64,000 nucleotides of DNA from F22 sp963675625 (GTDB lineage: Bacteria > Bacteroidota > Bacteroidia > Bacteroidales > Bacteroidaceae): the NCBI GenBank assembly GCA_963675625.1, contig OY776497.1:1054001-1118000 (forward strand). Reading direction: 5' to 3'. Position 1 is the stretch's first letter; every line of letters begins with the position of its first letter. This document shows, piece after piece, positions 1 through 8,837 of this stretch. Below the pieces are notes generated by a model. The model was not told where the DNA came from and ran no database searches. It saw only the letters and a program-made list of their open reading frames with translations. A program made the translations under genes and the position numbers.

Positions 1-51
1 ATTTGAATTGTATAAGTTAGGGTAGTCCAACTATTCATAATATATCGACAA

Positions 52-85
52 AAAGGTAGTGGTTTTGAGAAAAACTACTACCTTT
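52..85 (+). terminator. Hairpin at the window edge, probable terminator of the preceding gene
   Basis: Arms at 52-66 and 71-85 pair over 15 bp with one G-T wobble and a GAGA loop. A T-rich run with G interruptions follows. It lies just before the antiporter gene, so it would end a plus-strand gene outside the window. Its right arm overlaps a possible -7 box at 79-86. Confidence 0.55.
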
Positions 86-86
86 G
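79..86 (+). promoter_or_regulatory. Possible Bacteroidetes -7 box (TACCTTTG)
   Basis: The sequence fits the TAnnTTTG consensus and would put the transcript start near 92, which favours the ATG at 122 over an upstream GTG at 59. No TTTG sits at the expected upstream distance, and the box is part of a hairpin arm, so it may be chance. Confidence 0.35.
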
Positions 87-121
87 TTGTGTTTATAAAT
101 CAACTACATAAGACAAGAATT

Positions 122-1321
122 ATGTTAACAAGTTTAGCTCTCACCTTTCTATTAGGATTAGTATTAGGATATGCATCTGTGCGAATCAAGTTGCCAAGTT
201 TAATAGGTATGTTATTAACAGGTATTATATTAGGACCTATATTAGGCCTTATTGATCCACTTAGAGCAATATCAGTAGATCTTCGACAATTGGCATTAGT
301 CATTATTTTAACTCGTGCTGGACTCGCTCTCAATTTAGATGAACTTAAACGAGTAGGACGTCCAGCAATACTGATGTGTTTTGTTCCAGCATGTTTCGAA
401 TTGGTGGGTATAACTTTACTGGCTCCACGTCTATTGGATGTTAGCGTACTCGAAGCAGCAATTATTGGAACTGTAGTTGCAGCAGTATCTCCAGCAGTTA
501 TAGTTCCTAAGATGTTGCGACTAATGGACGAAAAATATGGGACAAAACAAAGTATCCCACAAATGATAATGGCAGGTGGATCAGTAGACGATGTTTTTGT
601 CATAGTCCTTTTTACTGCGTTTACAGGCTTAGCTATGGGTGGACATATTTCTACACTGAGTTTCTTACAAATACCTTCAAGCATACTATTAGGATTGGCC
701 GTCGGCATCACGATAGGTTATCTACTTGTCCAATTCTTTAAGTTTTATCATATGAGAGACTCTGTAAAAGTTGTTATTATCCTGAGTTTCTCTTTTTTAT
801 TAATGGCTCTAGAACACCAATTAAAAGGCTTAGTAGAAGGGACACACTTTGCCTTTGTTAGTATCTCTGGTCTGTTGGCCGTAATGAGCATGAGTGGAGC
901 TATATTACACAACTACGATGTCTTAGCAGTACGATTATCAGGCAAATTTGGAAAGCTGTGGGTTGCCGCAGAAATTTTACTATTCGTCCTTGTAGGTGCT
1001 GAAGTCAATATTGATGCAGCTATTTCGGGTGGAATTGCTTCCATATTATTGGTTATAGGAGGTCTATTATTCCGAATGGTCGGTGTTTTTGTATGCGTCC
1101 TAGGTACAAACCTCACTATGAAAGAACGGCTGTTCTGTATGATAGCATATCTACCTAAAGCAACCGTTCAAGCAGCCATTGGTTCACTTCCTTTGGCATG
1201 GGGACTTGAGTGTGGACAAAAAGTGCTTACAGTAGCGGTTCTTGCAATATTAATCACCGCACCAATAGGGGCTTTTGGTATTGAGATGACTTATAAAAAA
1301 CTACTCACACAAGAAGAATAG
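122..1321 (+). CDS. Cation:proton antiporter, NhaP/Kef-type
   Basis: A 399-residue integral membrane protein, hydrophobic throughout, with about 12 membrane segments as expected for the monovalent cation:proton antiporter superfamily. Residues 62-71 hold the LTRAGLAL-N pattern of TM3. An acidic pair, D156-D157 in GGSVDDVFV, sits where the ion-binding pair of these exchangers lies. It would exchange Na+ or K+ for H+ across the inner membrane; the ion cannot be read from the sequence. I chose ATG 122 because the frame can be extended to a GTG at 59, but that would run through the upstream hairpin and add a poor N-terminus. The next gene starts 3 bases after the stop, so the two are probably one operon. 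Confidence 0.85.
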   Translation: MLTSLALTFLLGLVLGYASVRIKLPSLIGMLLTGIILGPILGLIDPLRAISVDLRQLALVIILTRAGLALNLDELKRVGRPAILMCFVPACFELVGITLLAPRLLDVSVLEAAIIGTVVAAVSPAVIVPKMLRLMDEKYGTKQSIPQMIMAGGSVDDVFVIVLFTAFTGLAMGGHISTLSFLQIPSSILLGLAVGITIGYLLVQFFKFYHMRDSVKVVIILSFSFLLMALEHQLKGLVEGTHFAFVSISGLLAVMSMSGAILHNYDVLAVRLSGKFGKLWVAAEILLFVLVGAEVNIDAAISGGIASILLVIGGLLFRMVGVFVCVLGTNLTMKERLFCMIAYLPKATVQAAIGSLPLAWGLECGQKVLTVAVLAILITAPIGAFGIEMTYKKLLTQEE

Positions 1322-1324
1322 TAT

Positions 1325-2041
1325 ATGAAGACCTTAAAAAAAATTTTGTGTACACTACTATTAATCGTTCAAATCGCGACACCTCTCTATGCAGAGGAAA
1401 AAGAACATCCTAAAAAATCATGGTTTATTTGGAAGAATGGTTTAGATCGTCCATGGTCAGCAACATTAGGAACTGGTGCGGGCTTATCCAATGCTGATAA
1501 CACCCAAGAAACTTCATACTTTCAAAAACACAACACGCCATTTGGAAACACTTGGCGTGCTGAAGTACGTATGCATTTCATTGGAATGGAATATCTCTTG
1601 AATTATAACAGTTTAAACAATGATAAATTATTAACCCAGTATATAGCGCCGACATTAACTTTTCCCATGATATATGACAACAACTGTCAAGCATGGTATA
1701 TTCAATGTTCACTAGGTATGTTAAACTATCAACAAGAACTTATGACAAAAGTGCCTCAAGTTCAAAATCACTTTATGGAAATACCTAAAAAAATGAACTT
1801 CTCAAAAAATTATGTAGCTTTCGGGGTGGGAATAGGATACGAATTAGCATTACACAATCGTTGGGCTTTGGACGCCAAACTAGAACTGATTAGTGGAGAT
1901 CTATTTTTTAATGAGAATTATGACCTAGCAGAAGGACTATTTGGGGATGACGAAGAATATGACGAGAATGATGGAGAAACAATGTTTAAAAGTAATCTGT
2001 TTTTTGTGCACTTTACCATTGCTCTTCAATTAGGTTGGTAA
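1325..2041 (+). CDS. Secreted or outer-membrane beta-rich protein, unknown function
   Basis: A 238-residue protein with a clear signal peptide (about residues 1-24, cleavage after PLYA). The mature part is rich in aromatic and alternating polar/hydrophobic stretches (for example residues 76-95 and 158-180) and ends in ...LQLGW, with aromatic W last, as small outer-membrane barrels often do. An acidic patch (GDDEEYDENDGE) lies at about 206-217. It follows the antiporter by 3 bases and is closed by a strong terminator, so it is the last gene of that operon. I do not recognise a family. Barrel topology is inferred. Confidence 0.6.
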   Translation: MKTLKKILCTLLLIVQIATPLYAEEKEHPKKSWFIWKNGLDRPWSATLGTGAGLSNADNTQETSYFQKHNTPFGNTWRAEVRMHFIGMEYLLNYNSLNNDKLLTQYIAPTLTFPMIYDNNCQAWYIQCSLGMLNYQQELMTKVPQVQNHFMEIPKKMNFSKNYVAFGVGIGYELALHNRWALDAKLELISGDLFFNENYDLAEGLFGDDEEYDENDGETMFKSNLFFVHFTIALQLGW

Positions 2042-2061
2042 TACTCACCAATAATATAAAA

Positions 2062-2110
2062 ACAACTGTGCCTTAAGTTTGAGTTTATCTCTTACTTAAG
2101 GCACAGTTGT
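2062..2110. terminator. Bidirectional terminator between convergent genes
   Basis: A perfect 16-bp inverted repeat (2062-2077 and 2095-2110) with a 17-base loop lies between a plus-strand gene ending at 2041 and a minus-strand gene ending at 2134. A-rich sequence on its left supplies a U tract for the minus strand. Confidence 0.75.
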
Positions 2111-2133
2111 ACATAATGCTATATAATCAAGAA

Positions 2134-2766
2134 TTACTTATCATCTTCTACATGTTTTTTATTTGCAGCATCCTTTTTAGCAAGGATTACAACATGATAG
2201 ACGTATTCTTGCATCCACGCTTCAGAGTATTTTAAACGCGCTTGTAGATGACGTACTTGACGGCACATATTATGCACACCATCATCTTTCCACACAGATT
2301 TAGTACATACATCATGAACTGTTTGATCAGTCAACTGACGCATCATTTTCTTAAATCTAGAAGGTAATCTCATTTTCCAAGACATGATATTACCAATCAC
2401 CATCATCAAGTCATTGCTAAAGTTTTGGTACATACCCAAATAGCTCTGGACATCATTTTGTGTCTTACAATTTTTCTTGATACTCTGATCTATTTCTTTA
2501 AAGAAACCCTCAGGTATCTTATAATCAGCCATCATCATCTTTTTGCATGCAGTACGTTCAGCAACACCCAGTTTGTTATTTGCCGTTGCAATTTTGAATG
2601 TGCGTTTGAACTTGACCACTTCAGGCATAAATCTAGGATTGTTGATCCCTAAAGTCGTAGCGATAGTAGCTTGAAAATACACTTGAATTAAAGCTGAGAA
2701 ATCATCGACACCGCTTACCGAAGCCGCTTTTTGCTTTCCTCCAAATAGATTTGATAAGAATGACAT
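2134..2766 (-). CDS. Conserved-looking hypothetical cytoplasmic protein
   Basis: A 210-residue basic, helix-rich protein with no signal peptide and no membrane segment. The N-terminus (MSFLSNLFGGKQ) looks like a short amphipathic lead. The body has many Lys/Arg and Met residues and ends in a charged tail (KKDAANKKHVEDDK). I see no catalytic motif and do not recognise the family. It is a single-gene unit with its own -7 box at 2829-2836 and shares a terminator with the operon opposite. Codon use and composition match the neighbours. Confidence 0.55.
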   Translation of the reverse strand: MSFLSNLFGGKQKAASVSGVDDFSALIQVYFQATIATTLGINNPRFMPEVVKFKRTFKIATANNKLGVAERTACKKMMMADYKIPEGFFKEIDQSIKKNCKTQNDVQSYLGMYQNFSNDLMMVIGNIMSWKMRLPSRFKKMMRQLTDQTVHDVCTKSVWKDDGVHNMCRQVRHLQARLKYSEAWMQEYVYHVVILAKKDAANKKHVEDDK

Positions 2767-2828
2767 ATACTGTTTATTTATTGTTTATAAATGAATCTTT
2801 CTTGGCTCATAGATACAGAACTTGGGCA

Positions 2829-2836
2829 CAAAGGTA
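2829..2836 (-). promoter_or_regulatory. -7 box (TACCTTTG on the minus strand)
   Basis: Plus-strand CAAAGGTA reads TACCTTTG on the minus strand and lies 63 bases before the ATG at 2766, giving a leader of about 57 bases. No clear -33 TTTG is seen. Confidence 0.5.
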
Positions 2837-2847
2837 ATAAAAAAATA

Positions 2848-3438
2848 TCACTCTTCCTGCCTTTCTGGATATGACTCTTGAAACCTTGCCCGGACTTCCT
2901 CCCATTCTACACTATGAAACATAGGTATCATAGCTTGTTTCTGTGCTTCTTTACTATAATGAAATGCATCAAAAGCCGCATATCCCCAATCTTCGGCTTT
3001 GTGGCTGTACATATACTGTATAACATCATTGTATCCCAAAACAAATTTATGAAGACCACTATGCAAAGAATCGTTGACTAAAGAAGACTTGACCCACACA
3101 AAGTCACCTAAAAATTTGTAATTCCCTATAGACTCAGAATTCTGCTCAAGAATTAATAAATCAAGTTTTTCATGTTCCGCTGCATTCAAAAAGTCCAACA
3201 AATCGCTATAGATATGAAAATCAATGTGCAAACCATACTTATCAAAAATCTTTAAGCTATCTCCTAGCCAAATAGGCACTCCATAAAGACTTGAAGCACT
3301 ACCTATCACAAAGCTATCAATACGTTGAATATCAATAGGATCTTCAACAGCTTTACGTTTTTCTTGTTTTACAAAAATAATTCCCACAACTAAAAGCAGT
3401 GTAAAAATTCCCAACAAATATGTAGGTGTACTTTTCAT
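2848..3438 (-). CDS. Membrane-anchored hypothetical protein, periplasmic-binding-like
   Basis: A 196-residue protein with one N-terminal hydrophobic segment (residues 5-23) followed by a charged KQEKRK stretch, so it is either secreted or anchored with the bulk in the periplasm. Residues 45-130 (FVIGSASSLYGVPIWLG, IFDKYGLHIDFHIYSD, LDLLILEQ) resemble the first lobe of NMT1/SsuA-type substrate-binding proteins, where a ligand-bound aromatic residue and a KYGL-x-V/I strand are usual. At under 200 residues it is too short for a full two-lobe binder. No transporter genes are adjacent. Function is not assigned. Confidence 0.5.
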   Translation of the reverse strand: MKSTPTYLLGIFTLLLVVGIIFVKQEKRKAVEDPIDIQRIDSFVIGSASSLYGVPIWLGDSLKIFDKYGLHIDFHIYSDLLDFLNAAEHEKLDLLILEQNSESIGNYKFLGDFVWVKSSLVNDSLHSGLHKFVLGYNDVIQYMYSHKAEDWGYAAFDAFHYSKEAQKQAMIPMFHSVEWEEVRARFQESYPERQEE

Positions 3439-3457
3439 ACAACGAATATAAAGTAAT

Positions 3458-3507
3458 TAAAAAAGACAGGACCTCTCTTCGTTTTCAAAAAAACAAGAGT
3501 GGTCCTG
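3458..3507 (-). terminator. Rho-independent terminator of pgk
   Basis: Arms 3467-3479 and 3495-3507 pair over 13 bp with one mismatch. On the minus strand the stem is followed by a T-rich run (TCTTTTTTAATT). It lies 33 bases after the pgk stop codon. Confidence 0.8.
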
Positions 3508-3539
3508 CAATATATTCTAAAGGTTAATCAGAATAATGA

Positions 3540-4796
3540 TTATCCTTTAATAGCTGCGATACCTGGAAGAGTCTTACCTTCGATAGCTTCAAGAAGGGCA
3601 CCACCACCTGTTGATACGTAAGATACTTTGTCTGCAAGACCGTACTTATTTACACAAGCTACAGAGTCACCACCACCAACTAGAGAGAATGCACCGTTGT
3701 TTTGAGTTGCGTCAGCAATAGCAAAACCGATTGCCTTAGAACCTTCTGCATAGCGGTCAAATTCAAAAACTCCAGCAGGACCATTCCAAAGGATAGTCTT
3801 AGACTCTTTGATAACTGCTGCAAATTCAGCTTCAGCCTTAGGACCGATATCTAGACCTAGGTGACCAGCAGGGATTTTGTCTGCATCCACGATTTCCATT
3901 TCTGCATCAGCAGCAAACTTATCACCAGTACGTGCATCAACACCCAAGAGAAGCTTCACACCATTTTCTTCAGCTTTCTTCATCAAATCACGAGCTAAGT
4001 CTAATTTATCATCTTCGCATAGAGAAGCACCAATTTCACCACCCATAGCTTTGATAAACGTGAATGTCATACCACCACCAATAATCAAATTATCTACTTT
4101 ACCAAGAAGGTTTTCAATAATATCGATCTTAGAAGATACTTTACTACCACCCATGATAGCAGTAAATGGTCGCTTAATGTTACTCATCACATTATCAACA
4201 GCAGTAACTTCTTTATTCATCAAATAACCGAACATTTTGCTATCTGTGTCAAAATAATCAGCGATAAGTGCAGTCGATGCGTGAGCACGGTGAGCAGTAC
4301 CAAATGCATCGTTTACATATACATCTGCATATGAAGCAAGTGTTTTAGTAAATTCTTTTTGACTTTCTTTACAAGCAGCTTTAGCAGCTTTCTTTTCTTC
4401 GTCTGTAGCATCGTCAGCAACACGTGGTTTACCTGTTTCTTCTTCATAGAAACGAAGATTTTCAAGTAAAAGTGCTTCACCTGGTTGAAGTGCAGCAGCA
4501 GCTTCAGCAGCCTTAGCACAATCTGGAGCAAACTTAAGTTCAACACCTAGTTTTTCACCAACGTAAGCTTGAATATGCTTTAAAGAGAATTTCTCGTCTG
4601 GATTCTTTTTAGGACGTCCCATATGAGAAGCGATGATCAAAGCGCCTCCATCAGCTAGTACTTTCTTAAGAGTAGGTAGAGCACCACGAATACGAGTGTC
4701 ATCAGTTACGTTAAAGTTCTCATCCAATGGAACATTAAAGTCCACACGCACAAACGCCTTTTTACCAGCGAAGTTGAAATTGTCAATTGTTTGCAT
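3540..4796 (-). CDS. pgk: Phosphoglycerate kinase
   Basis: Transfers the acyl phosphate of 1,3-bisphosphoglycerate to ADP in glycolysis; cytoplasmic. The 418 residues carry the N-terminal signature RVDFNVPLD at 17-25, the substrate-binding ASHMGRPK at 57-64, and the C-terminal nucleotide site with GPAGVFEFD and GGGDSV near residues 340-380. It is about 20-25 residues longer than the common 390-400 because of a charged insertion at about 118-148 (rich in D, E, K, A), a feature I associate with Bacteroidetes PGKs. The unit is monocistronic, with a -7 box at 4844-4851 and its own terminator. Confidence 0.97.
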   Translation of the reverse strand: MQTIDNFNFAGKKAFVRVDFNVPLDENFNVTDDTRIRGALPTLKKVLADGGALIIASHMGRPKKNPDEKFSLKHIQAYVGEKLGVELKFAPDCAKAAEAAAALQPGEALLLENLRFYEEETGKPRVADDATDEEKKAAKAACKESQKEFTKTLASYADVYVNDAFGTAHRAHASTALIADYFDTDSKMFGYLMNKEVTAVDNVMSNIKRPFTAIMGGSKVSSKIDIIENLLGKVDNLIIGGGMTFTFIKAMGGEIGASLCEDDKLDLARDLMKKAEENGVKLLLGVDARTGDKFAADAEMEIVDADKIPAGHLGLDIGPKAEAEFAAVIKESKTILWNGPAGVFEFDRYAEGSKAIGFAIADATQNNGAFSLVGGGDSVACVNKYGLADKVSYVSTGGGALLEAIEGKTLPGIAAIKG

Positions 4797-4843
4797 GATA
4801 ATTTTCTATTATTATTAATATAATCTGTATCAATCTAATAGCG

Positions 4844-4851
4844 CAAAGATA
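4844..4851 (-). promoter_or_regulatory. -7 box of pgk (TATCTTTG)
   Basis: Plus-strand CAAAGATA reads TATCTTTG on the minus strand, a strong match to the Bacteroidetes consensus. It lies 48 bases before the pgk ATG. The -33 element is not clear. Confidence 0.65.
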
Positions 4852-4931
4852 AGGATTTCTTTCGAGTTTTGAGAAACGAAAGAAGAAAAACTATGTTGAA
4901 AAACACGCCTAATGTAGCATTATAATCAATC

Positions 4932-5603
4932 CTAGTTTCCCGACAAAGATAATAAAGTCTTCTTTTGTATCTTGTCGTATTCTTTACACCAAGGAGTTAA
5001 GCCACATTTATCGCACTTCGGTTTACGGGCTACACAAGTATATCGTCCATGTAGAATCAACCAATGATGTGCCAATGGTACTAAATCATGAGGAATATAA
5101 CGCATCAAATGTTTTTCAACCGCTAAAGGGGTAGTAGCACTCATCGGAGCTAACCCTATACGATGTGACACCCGAAAGACATGTGTATCTACGGCCATCG
5201 CCGCTTTTTGGAAGATAACAGCTTGAATAACATTGGCCGTTTTACGACCGACTCCAGGCATCTTTGTTAAATCATCTAAATCACTAGGGACTTCACTATT
5301 AAAATCTTGTACCAACATCTGCGCCATCCCTACCAAATGCTTGGATTTATTGTTAGGATATGTGACTCCACTTATAAAAGTCAGCACCTCGTCAGGCTCT
5401 GCTTCTGCTAAACGCTCAGGTGTAGGGAAACGTTTGAAAAGATCTGGAGTCACAATATTGACACGCTTATCAGTACATTGCGCTGAAAGAATTACCGCAA
5501 CCAGTAACTCGTACGGATTGCGGTAATTCAGTTCAGACTCGGCTACTGGCATATGCTCTAGAAACCAAGAGATAATACCTTCATAACGGTCTTTTTTTTT
5601 CAT
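4932..5603 (-). CDS. nth: Endonuclease III, DNA glycosylase/AP lyase
   Basis: Removes oxidised pyrimidines and nicks the resulting abasic site in base excision repair. The 223 residues match the usual size. The helix-hairpin-helix with the catalytic lysine is seen as MPGVGRKTANVI (about 114-125), the catalytic aspartate as VDTHVFRV (about 138), and the 4Fe-4S loop as C-x6-C-x2-C-x5-C near 190-206. It starts 8 bases after the pheS stop, so the two are probably co-transcribed. All key residues are present. Confidence 0.95.
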   Translation of the reverse strand: MKKKDRYEGIISWFLEHMPVAESELNYRNPYELLVAVILSAQCTDKRVNIVTPDLFKRFPTPERLAEAEPDEVLTFISGVTYPNNKSKHLVGMAQMLVQDFNSEVPSDLDDLTKMPGVGRKTANVIQAVIFQKAAMAVDTHVFRVSHRIGLAPMSATTPLAVEKHLMRYIPHDLVPLAHHWLILHGRYTCVARKPKCDKCGLTPWCKEYDKIQKKTLLSLSGN

Positions 5604-5611
5604 ATTATAGC

Positions 5612-6631
5612 TTAATCAGCTGACTCAAATTGACGCAAGAAACGTACGTCATTCTCACTAAACCAACGTAAGTCACTAACTTGGTACTTCAAGTTTGTAA
5701 TACGTTCAATACCCATACCTAGGGCATAACCAGAATAGACTTTACTATCTATACCATTGGCTTCAAGTACATTTGGATCAACCATACCACAACCAAGGAT
5801 TTCTACCCATCCTGTGTGTTTACAGAAATTACATCCTTTTCCTCCACAAATATTACAGCTAATATCCATCTCTGCACTTGGCTCAGTAAATGGGAAGTAA
5901 CTAGGACGAAGACGAATCTGAGTATCTTCAGAGAACATTTCCTTCGCAAAAGAAAGTAGTACTTGCTTCAAATCTGTAAAGCTAACATCTTTATCAATAT
6001 ACAAAGCTTCCAATTGATGGAAGAAACAGTGCGCACGATAACTTATGGCTTCATTACGATATACACGTCCAGGACACACAATACGGATAGGTGGTTGTGA
6101 ATGCTCCATCACACGACTTTGTACAGAAGAGGTATGAGTACGAAGCAAAATATCAGGATTGCTCTGAATAAAGAAAGTATCTTGCATATCACGTGCAGGA
6201 TGATCTTCTGCAAAGTTTAATGCACCAAACACATGCCAATCATCTTCAACTTCAGGTCCCTCAGCAATATTAAAACCAAGGCGTGCGAAAATATCAATGA
6301 TTTCATTTTTTACAATAGACAAAGGGTGACGTGTTCCTAGATCAATAGGGTATGGAGTACGTGTCAAATCAAACCCTTCAAACTCGTTATGATCACGCTT
6401 AAAGCTATCACGTAAACCATTAATCTTTTCCTGAGTTTGGGTCTTTAATTGATTAACAAGCATACCGATTTCTTTCTTTTCCTCGGCAGCAACATTACGA
6501 AAATCGGCCATCAACTCATTGATAGCTCCTTTCTTACTCAAATACTTGATTCGCAGTTCCTCGATTTCTTCAAGGCTTTCTGCTTTGAGGTTTTGCACTT
6601 CCTCAAGAAGTGACTGGATCTTCAGTTTCAT
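5612..6631 (-). CDS. pheS: Phenylalanyl-tRNA synthetase alpha subunit
   Basis: Catalytic subunit of the alpha2-beta2 enzyme that charges tRNA-Phe. The 339 residues show an N-terminal coiled-coil region (1-85, leucine and glutamate rich) for tRNA contact, then the class II core with FDLTRTPYPIDLG, the motif 2 region HTSSVQSRVM (about 165-175) and the motif 3 region YALGMGIERITNL near the C-terminus. pheT is not adjacent, which is common in Bacteroidetes. It leads the pheS-nth pair and has a TATCTTTG -7 box upstream at 6722-6729. Confidence 0.97.
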   Translation of the reverse strand: MKLKIQSLLEEVQNLKAESLEEIEELRIKYLSKKGAINELMADFRNVAAEEKKEIGMLVNQLKTQTQEKINGLRDSFKRDHNEFEGFDLTRTPYPIDLGTRHPLSIVKNEIIDIFARLGFNIAEGPEVEDDWHVFGALNFAEDHPARDMQDTFFIQSNPDILLRTHTSSVQSRVMEHSQPPIRIVCPGRVYRNEAISYRAHCFFHQLEALYIDKDVSFTDLKQVLLSFAKEMFSEDTQIRLRPSYFPFTEPSAEMDISCNICGGKGCNFCKHTGWVEILGCGMVDPNVLEANGIDSKVYSGYALGMGIERITNLKYQVSDLRWFSENDVRFLRQFESAD

Positions 6632-6721
6632 ATCTTGCTATTATAGACTTGCTTAAAGTTTCTATTCTACGATACTGGAACTATTTTGATTCATTTTATC
6701 AAGATAGTTCGCTTCGAATCG

Positions 6722-6729
6722 CAAAGATA
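6722..6729 (-). promoter_or_regulatory. -7 box of pheS-nth (TATCTTTG)
   Basis: Plus-strand CAAAGATA reads TATCTTTG on the minus strand, with a TTG (6752-6754) 22 bases upstream. Expected leader is about 85 bases. It is back to back with the promoter of the ABC exporter. Confidence 0.65.
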
Positions 6730-6739
6730 CATATTTATA

Positions 6740-6770
6740 TTGGTTTTTCGGCAAGAATACTATATCTTTG
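6740..6770 (+). promoter_or_regulatory. Promoter of the ABC exporter (TTG, N20, TATCTTTG)
   Basis: TTG at 6740-6742 and TATCTTTG at 6763-6770 are 20 bases apart, the standard Bacteroidetes spacing. The -33 region lies within the divergent pheS promoter, so the two promoters interleave. Leader to the ATG at 6843 is about 67 bases. Confidence 0.75.
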
Positions 6771-6842
6771 CGGCAATTGTCTGGATTGCGGCACATATTT
6801 TGCCCCCTAGAGAGGCATTACAATAAAAATAAGTAAATCATT

Positions 6843-8678
6843 ATGATAAAAGAATTTTTTCAAGTACTACGTAAGTATCTACCTCCTTATAAAAAATTTA
6901 TGGTTGGTGCCGTAGTATTCAATATCCTTTCGGCTATTCTCAATATTTTCTCTTTCTCGCTAATTATCCCTATCATGCAGATTCTATTTAACGTAGACGG
7001 AGCTAAAACATATACTTATATGGAATGGGGAAGCGGTAGTTTCAAAGATGTATTGATCAACAATTTTTACGCTTACGTTAAAGAACTTATTGATATTCAC
7101 GGTGCTGTCACAACTCTCGCTTTATTAGGAATCTTTTTAGTTGTTATGACTTTCTTTAAAGCAGCAGCTTATTATGGAGCAGCTTACGTAATGGTACCGA
7201 TACGTACTGGTATAGTAAGAGATATGCGTATGGAAGTATACAAAAAAATTGTGAGCCTACCATTAGCTTTCTTTTCAGAAGAACAGAAAGGAGATATAAT
7301 TGCCCGTATGAGTGGTGATATCAATGAAATAGAAACTTCTATTACTAGTTCTTTAGGGATGTTACTTAAAAACCCTATCCTAATATTCTTCTACTTAGGC
7401 ACATTGCTTGTGATTAGTTGGGAACTTACTCTTTTTACTCTTATTATCCTTCCTTTTATGGGATGGCTTATGGGCTTAGTAAGTAGACGTCTAAAGAAAA
7501 AATCTCGTGTTGCACAAGAATATCTAGGAACAACGATGAGTATGTTAGACGAGACTTTAGGAGGTTTGCGAATCATTAAAGCTTTTTTGGCAGAGAATAT
7601 GATGGTAGGTCGTTTCTTCGAAGCAAGTAATCGATATCGTAAAGCTGTCAACAAGGTGGCTGCTCGTCAACAACTGTCTAGCCCTATGGGTGAATTCTTG
7701 GGAACGATTTTAATTACTATCGTCTTATGGTTTGGTGGATGGCTTATCCTTTCTGGGCAAGAAGCTGGAGGTCTTGATGCTCCATCATTTATCTTTTACA
7801 TGGTTATTCTTTACAGTATAATAAATCCTCTTAAAGAATTAAGTAAAGCAAGTTTTAACATCCCACGTGGTATGGCTTCAGTAGACCGTATCAACAAGAT
7901 TCTTCTTGCAGAAAATCCAATTCAAGATCCTGCTAATCCTGTGGAATTAAATGAACTAAAAGGAAGTATTCAACTTAAGGATGTAGGTTTCAAATACGGA
8001 GATAAAGAAGTACTAAAAAACATCAACCTTGAGATCCCTAAAGGAAAAACGATTGCCCTTGTGGGTCAATCTGGTTCTGGAAAATCGACTTTAGTCGACT
8101 TAATTCCAAGATACCATGATGTACTAGAAGGAAGTATTAGCATTGACGGACACAATATCAAAGATGTACGCAATCGTGATTTACGAGCATTGATTGGCAA
8201 TGTATCACAAGAAGCTATTTTGTTTAATGATACCTTCTTTAATAATATCGCTTTTGGCAAGCCTAACGCCACAATGGAAGAAGTTATAGAGGCAGCTAAA
8301 ATCGCCAATGCACATGACTTTATTATGGAAAATACAGAGGGATACAACACCTCTGTTGGTGATAGAGGTGGCAAGCTTTCAGGTGGTCAACGTCAACGTA
8401 TCAGCATCGCAAGAGCAATTCTTAAAAACCCTCCTATTCTAATTCTAGATGAAGCGACATCGGCTCTAGATACTGAATCTGAGAAGTTAGTTCAAGAAGC
8501 CCTAGAAAAGTTGATGGAGTCTCGTACTACTGTAGCCATTGCTCACCGCTTATCAACAATCAAAAATGCAGATGAAATATGTGTTATGAATGAAGGTAGA
8601 ATTGTTGAAAAGGGAACTCACGAAGAACTTATCGCTTTAAATGGATACTATAAACGTCTAGTTGAAATGCAAAGCTAG
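6843..8678 (+). CDS. ABC exporter, MsbA/multidrug type (fused membrane and ATPase domains)
   Basis: A 611-residue half-transporter that would work as a homodimer in the inner membrane. Residues 1-330 form the six-helix ABC transmembrane domain. The ATPase domain follows, with Walker A GQSGSGKST at about 407-415, signature LSGGQRQR at about 511-518, Walker B ILILDEATSALD at about 530-541 and the H-loop AIAHRLST at about 566. The architecture fits lipid A flippase MsbA and close multidrug exporters; substrate cannot be set by sequence alone. It stands as a single gene with its own promoter and terminator. Confidence 0.9.
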   Translation: MIKEFFQVLRKYLPPYKKFMVGAVVFNILSAILNIFSFSLIIPIMQILFNVDGAKTYTYMEWGSGSFKDVLINNFYAYVKELIDIHGAVTTLALLGIFLVVMTFFKAAAYYGAAYVMVPIRTGIVRDMRMEVYKKIVSLPLAFFSEEQKGDIIARMSGDINEIETSITSSLGMLLKNPILIFFYLGTLLVISWELTLFTLIILPFMGWLMGLVSRRLKKKSRVAQEYLGTTMSMLDETLGGLRIIKAFLAENMMVGRFFEASNRYRKAVNKVAARQQLSSPMGEFLGTILITIVLWFGGWLILSGQEAGGLDAPSFIFYMVILYSIINPLKELSKASFNIPRGMASVDRINKILLAENPIQDPANPVELNELKGSIQLKDVGFKYGDKEVLKNINLEIPKGKTIALVGQSGSGKSTLVDLIPRYHDVLEGSISIDGHNIKDVRNRDLRALIGNVSQEAILFNDTFFNNIAFGKPNATMEEVIEAAKIANAHDFIMENTEGYNTSVGDRGGKLSGGQRQRISIARAILKNPPILILDEATSALDTESEKLVQEALEKLMESRTTVAIAHRLSTIKNADEICVMNEGRIVEKGTHEELIALNGYYKRLVEMQS

Positions 8679-8755
8679 TTGATTATCTTTCATAGAATAC
8701 CACTATATGAACATCTTGCTATAATACAAAGAGATCTTCATTAATAGTTAAAATT

Positions 8756-8788
8756 AAAGGTGTGTCAAAATAATTTTGACACACCTTT
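8756..8788. terminator. Terminator between convergent genes
   Basis: A perfect 15-bp inverted repeat (8756-8770, 8774-8788) with a 3-base TAA loop. It serves the ABC exporter on the plus strand and probably the gene ending at 8838 on the minus strand. Confidence 0.8.
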
Positions 8789-8837
8789 AGTATATACACA
8801 TGAACGAGGTATGAAGGAGTTTATCCTTGTGTTTTAA

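Noticed and set aside
59..121. GTG-started N-terminal extension of the antiporter
   Set aside because: It crosses the upstream terminator hairpin and gives a poor N-terminus; ATG 122 is better.
3877..4546. Frames of 116 and 77 codons within pgk
   Set aside because: Shadows of a clear, highly conserved gene in other frames.
4932..6631. pheT expected beside pheS
   Set aside because: The next gene is nth; no beta-subunit sequence is in the window, so the split is real within what can be seen.
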